Source: Diphasiastrum complanatum (Eukaryota > Streptophyta > Lycopodiopsida > Lycopodiales > Lycopodiaceae). Taken from it: 64,000 bases of DNA. The stretch is taken from assembly GCA_029204225.1 (NCBI GenBank), contig MU831850.1, positions 36,608-100,607 of the forward strand, given 5' to 3'. The notes beneath the pieces are model-generated. The model saw only the letters and a program-made list of their open reading frames with translations, did not search any database and was not told the DNA's origin. Shown here piece after piece: positions 59,985-64,000 of the stretch (position 1 is the stretch's first letter; each line of letters begins with the position of its first letter). The position numbers were made by a program, and so were the translations under genes.

Positions 59985-61101
59985 GCACTTAGTCAGCCCA
60001 ATTCCGATCTCTGGAAAGAAGCTATGGGTAAAGAGTATTCATCTCTTATCAAGAACCAGACATGGACGATTGTTGAATTACCTGCTAGCAAAAACGTAGT
60101 TGATTGCAAATGGAATTTCAAAATCAAATACAAGGCAGACAAAAGCATCGACAAAAGAAAATCTCGACTTGTCGCCAGAGAATTTTCTCAGGTACACAAC
60201 GTCGATTATACTGAACTTTCAGTCCAGTAGCCAAGCATTCTTCTATTCGACTTCTACCATCATTTGTTGCTACAGTAGATTTGAAAATACATCAAATGGA
60301 TGTACATACAACATATCTCAATGGAGTTATCGAAGAGGACATTTGCATGGTGCAACCTGAAGGTTACAATATCAAAGGTAAACACAATCATGTGTGTAAA
60401 CTCCATACAGCACTACTCGAGCATGGTTTCAAAGGATCAATACTTTCCTTATTGATCACGGCTACACATCAAACTCTTCAGATTCCAATGTTTACTTCAA
60501 GACAGTGCAGCAATCTTTTATCATTAACACTTTGTATGTAGACAACACACTGTTTTTCAGCAACAATATCGATCTGATAAAAAAAGCAAAGACAATGCTA
60601 TCTTCCGAATTCAACATGACCAATCAGGGCGAAGTTCATTTCTGCCTTCGTATTCAAATCCAAAGAGACAGAAATCGAAAGCTGATTTACATTACTCAAC
60701 AGAGATACATCTACAATATGTTAGTCAGATATAATCTAGTTAATTGCAAGTTATCTCTCTCATCAATGGAACCAGGTCTCAAATTGTCGAAGGACCAATG
60801 TCCTTGAACAATCGAAGAGAAAGAGCAGATGCTTGAGTATTCTTATCATTCGATAATAGGATCTCTTATGTACGTAATGATCTGTACTAGGTCAAACATA
60901 GCTTTTGCAGTCAACTCTCTAAGTCAGTTTATGACTACCCCTGGTATAACACATTGGAAAGCTCTTATCTTGCAGTATTGTCGACACAAGATATGACAAT
61001 AAATATTTTTACCAAAGCATTAAGCTTGGATGCACACATAAAGTTTTGTGCATAACTAAGTATGAAGGTCAAGACATTCATGGATTCAGATTAAGGGGGA
61101 G
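59985..61101 (+). pseudogene. Ty1/copia reverse transcriptase and RNase H (element G), broken
   Basis: Copia reverse transcriptase: LWKEAMGKEYSSLIKNQTW, then KSRLVAREFSQVHNVDYTE near 60160-60220; after a frame change MDVHTTYLNGVIEEDICMVQ near 60295-60355; then NTLYVDNTLFFSNN near 60525-60565, where YVDD reads YVDN, so the active site is lost. RNase H-proximal SLMYVMICTRSNIAFAVNSL is near 60860-60920. After further stops the sequence reaches the purine tract and a 3' LTR. The 5' half and the 5' LTR are not found. Confidence 0.85.
61091..61101 (+). promoter_or_regulatory. Polypurine tract of element G
   Basis: TTAAGGGGGAG directly before TGTTGG. Confidence 0.85.
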
Positions 61102-61830
61102 TGTTGGATTATTCTCCCACTAATCGACTAGTTGACTTTTAATCTTCATCCAATTTATTATCCAGACCTGTGATTTTCTTCGTGTTTCTACGCATTCTGC
61201 AGAACTACTCGGAAATGGCTCACAGGTGGCTTCGACGTTTATTGCTATCATTGACAAACTTCGAAGACTTTGGGCACTTCAGTGACTTTAGAGACTTTGG
61301 CCACTTCAATGACTTCGGCCACTTTGGAGACTTTGGCCACTTCGGCCATGTCGATTGATTAACAGTTAACGTTTCACTCATCTTGAAGCTCAAGACTTGC
61401 CCTAATCTTATAGCAAGTAAATTTTCAGGAATTATCAATTGGATGGATGTCAGTTCACTATGGCCCACTGGCCATTATGATCTATGACCTAATTAGTTGT
61501 CCTACTATTGGACATTGCCGCATTTGCTTAGTATAAATAGCTGCTCATACTTCTACATTTTAACAAGCATCATCAAAGCATAGTTAGCATCTCTCTCAAG
61601 CTTTCAAGCTTGAACACTCTTGAGCATTCTAGCTCAATTCTTTAGAGTTGATTTAGAGTTTCTATTGCGCTTACTGCTTATTAACAGAAGTGCTTAATTC
61701 AGACAGAGTTATAGTTACTCAAAGAGCACACAACTTTGATCCATAATTTCTTTGTGCTCATTTCCATTCTAATTTGTTTCTTTTATTGAATCAGTCTATC
61801 TTTTATTGTGTTCAATATCATGTCAGTATG
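61102..61830 (+). repeat. 3' LTR of copia element G (3' end uncertain)
   Basis: Starts TGTTGGATTATTC right after the purine tract. It contains a TATA box GTATAAATAG at 61531-61540 and a 15-bp-unit minisatellite at 61258-61350. The end near 61822 (AATATCA) is a guess, because no second LTR is available. Confidence 0.6.
61258..61350. repeat. GACTTTGGCCACTTC minisatellite inside LTR G
   Basis: About six imperfect copies of a 15-bp unit. In one frame it reads DFGHF repeats; on the other strand it gives WPKWPKS-like repeats. Confidence 0.85.
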
Positions 61831-62146
61831 TATGCATCTCTGTAATTCTTTTGTAACTGATAATTTCTTATTATTTGTCTGATAATTCAATGCTTTATGT
61901 TTGGCTACGTAATCACTTAGTTGCTAGCCATTTCAAAGTTAGTTGCTAAAGATTGAACGTGATTTCTATCACTACTTTTGTTCAGTATTGATAGGCGCAG
62001 TCATGCACAGGAAAGAAGATTTTTTCTGTCGCGCTTACCTACTTCGACTTTGTCGAATTATTTTCTCTTTCATCTCATCACCTCTTTCCAATAGTTTTGG
62101 ATATTGTTGTAGGTTTGGAGGAGAGGCCAACAACACAACAAGAATA
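61831..62146. other. Unassigned DNA
   Basis: Probably the leader side of a copia remnant, since gag sequence follows; nothing specific is recognised. Confidence 0.35.
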
Positions 62147-62460
62147 ATTGAGGTATGACAAGAGAGCTAAAAGAGCTCTACACATGATAAAGATGAATGC
62201 TACCAATGAACTTCTCAAGGAAGTTGCTAAGTGTACTTAATCAAGTGAGGCTTGGGAAGCTTTGAAGAAGCTTTATAAATCCAAGTCTACTTCTTTCAAA
62301 GTGTGCAAAAGAATGAAGAGAGTCCAAATATTTTTGTTCTAAGAGTGAAGGCTTTTAATGATGAGTTATCTTGCATTGATGAGAGCATTAAGGAAGGAGA
62401 GCTAGTTCAAGTTATTCTTAATGGTTTGTTGTGTTACTATTGGCAAAAGCTAACTTGATC
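62147..62460 (+). pseudogene. Copia gag fragment
   Basis: Reads RYDKRAKRALHMIKMNATNE, then LLKEVAKCT, a stop, and SSEAWEALKKLYKSKS. This parallels ARYKKRSRLALHCVKMNVSN and AKEAWESLKSIY of element D. Several stops follow. Confidence 0.75.
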
Positions 62461-63010
62461 ATATTTTGTGAATACCATTATGAGTAGTACATATCATCAT
62501 TACATGTGTGGAGCCTATTCCCACGTGTGAAATAAATGCATTTATCATTTAGATGAGTCATATAGATTGTACATACCATTTCATTTGAGATCTAGTGGCT
62601 AAAATGGCCAAAATCTAGTTTTCTAGCTATATGCCACTTGGCATCATTTTATTGGTAGGAAAAGCTATTTCACATAAATAGGAGTGATTTCACACGTGCC
62701 AAGGATTGCTCACATGTGTCAAAACATCAATAGTAGGTGAGATCCAACTTGTAGTAGATATTTGTGCAAGTCCCTATAAATTAGGAAAATTGCCTAAAAT
62801 CAAGGGAGGTGGCTATAAGTTAGGAAACTTGGTCCATGTGCCATATTGATGATTATTGGTGGATCCTTTGATGAGTAGGCACTCTCAGACGTGCCAAATC
62901 AGCTGAGTGAGCATCAGCTCTTGTGTATATATGGTGGCTCATTTGGCCATAATTGATATGGAAGCTAAATTTTGGTTTTGGAGCAATTCTAGTGTTTTCT
63001 CTCTATTTGT
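62461..63010. other. Unassigned DNA, LTR-like
   Basis: Contains several CACGTG-type motifs (near 62520, 62693 and 62890) and may be part of a further copia LTR. No partner copy was found. Confidence 0.35.
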
Positions 63011-63749
63011 TGTTGAATTTCACACGTGTGGACTGTCCACTACATGTACTTGTGATCTCCTAAGGTGTGTAGATGCACCAAGATCAAGACTAGATTGAGA
63101 TTCAAGATCAATCTTGAATCCTATGGCAAAAACACACTACTACATGCATTCAATCACTTCCAACTCTAACTCACACGTGTGGGAAGTATTCAAAACATAA
63201 TCTAAGTAAAAACAAGCTGCTCTCCTCGGGTAGAGAGAGAAAATGCATCATGAGCTCTCGGGTAGAGAGAGAAAGCTAGAAATTCAATAACTCACAAAAA
63301 TCCATGAAATCACCAAATCAATTGGCTTCAAAATGAGGAGTACAATGATACTAGTAGGTCCACGAGCTACCACTATGCTTAACTATGATTGGACCATATT
63401 TTGTCACCTCTTGATCCAATTGGATCGATTGATCCATGCACCTCTTAATTCTATTGGACTATATCAAGCACACCTCAATTTCCTATTGGACCTCACAAGG
63501 TTCCACCTCTAAATCCTATTGGACCTCTTGGAATTCATCAAACAAAAACTTTACACTTGTCTACACTCTAATTGGCAAGTGTTTAGCCTCTTACTCTATT
63601 TTGGGCTCAATAGTGGCATTACAAGTGGAAATGCATAATTTGCCATCTATGCCAAATTTATTCCTATCAACATCCTACACCTAGATGCTTGATGTAAAAA
63701 ACATAAGACCCCTATATCTAACATAGATAGTCTTTTTCAATTCTTCACA
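63011..63749 (-). repeat. 3' LTR of copia element F
   Basis: Starts TGTGAAGAATTG and ends TTCAACA on the minus strand; the reverse complement of the element E LTR with modest divergence. Confidence 0.88.
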
Positions 63750-63767
63750 CTCCTCCTAAAAAATTAT

Positions 63768-63992
63768 CTATGAAGATTTGAGCATTGATCTTGATATAAC
63801 TCCAAGATTAGATCTATGCTTGATGAAAGCACTTTTGCTCAAAGGCTTGGTGAGTAGATCGGCAATACAAGAGGACGAGTTGACATGCCTCCAAATAGAT
63901 TTCTCCTCCAATAAGCTTTTCTCGTCACAAAAATGGTGTGGCCACTTCATATGTGCTTGCTTCTTGCATGAAATATGGTAGATTATTGACAA
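63768..63992 (-). CDS. Copia RNase H C-terminus (element F), partial
   Basis: A 74-codon frame open towards the window edge: AHMKWPHHFCDEKSLLEEKS, then SSCIADLLTKPLSKSAF, the conserved copia C-terminal motif, and LGVISRS before the stop. Upstream parts lie outside the window. Confidence 0.85.
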   Translation of the reverse strand: MSIIYHISCKKQAHMKWPHHFCDEKSLLEEKSIWRHVNSSSCIADLLTKPLSKSAFIKHRSNLGVISRSMLKSS

Positions 63993-64000
63993 GAGCTTGG

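Larger units (their letters stand above)
63011..64000 (-). mobile_element. Ty1/copia element F, 3' end only, same family as E
   Basis: Minus-strand element running off the window. From the right edge: RNase H C-terminus (63992-63768), purine tract AGGAGGAG (about 63757-63750), then a 739-bp LTR (63749-63011). No primer site abuts the LTR at 63010, so this is the 3' LTR. Confidence 0.88.

Overview
This is an AT-rich nuclear window from a land plant. Introns have consensus GT..AG borders, LTR retrotransposons of the Ty1/copia and Ty3/gypsy chromovirus types use initiator-Met tRNA priming, and there are LINEs, a hAT-like element and long dinucleotide microsatellites. A 25-kb intron packed with retroelements suggests a large, repeat-rich genome, as in gymnosperms, but the species cannot be told from the sequence.

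The one host gene I can reconstruct fully is a proline iminopeptidase (PIP, peptidase family S33, alpha/beta hydrolase). It lies on the + strand as ten exons from 17353 to 54668. All nine introns have GT..AG ends, the phases match at every junction, and the open frame is 443 codons with a plastid-like N-terminal extension. The triad is complete: Ser195 in GGSWG, Asp392 in GRYD, His420 in AGHS. Intron 6 alone is 25,331 bp.

Layout. 1-3400: alternating short inverted repeats, a decayed centromeric-histone-H3-like retrocopy, an unassigned 245-codon minus-strand ORF and a minus-strand gypsy gag fragment. 3478-6442: minus-strand copia element H with an intact 5-bp target duplication. 6443-9390: nothing recognised. 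9391-11800: internally deleted copia element D. 11801-15277: microsatellites and unassigned DNA. 15278-17250: truncated copia element E, ending about 100 bp before the PIP start codon. 17353-54668: PIP. Intron 1 holds a 491-bp hAT-like element and a 137-bp tandem duplication. Intron 6 holds LINE pieces, gypsy elements A, B and C, and a minus-strand primer-site remnant. Intron 9 holds a decayed minus-strand gypsy and a GC-rich double hairpin. 54669-59984: mostly unassigned DNA and purine-strand microsatellites. 59985-61830: decayed copia G with its 3' LTR. 62147-62460: copia gag scrap. 63011-64000: the 3' end of minus-strand copia F, of the same family as E.

In intron 6, target-site duplications give an insertion order. 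Gypsy A (LTRs differing at one visible base) landed in a LINE. Gypsy B landed in a tract next to a minus-strand primer site. C abuts a LINE reverse-transcriptase fragment. The splice sites and reading frame of PIP remain intact around all of this. I found no rRNA, tRNA, CRISPR array or prokaryote-type system.
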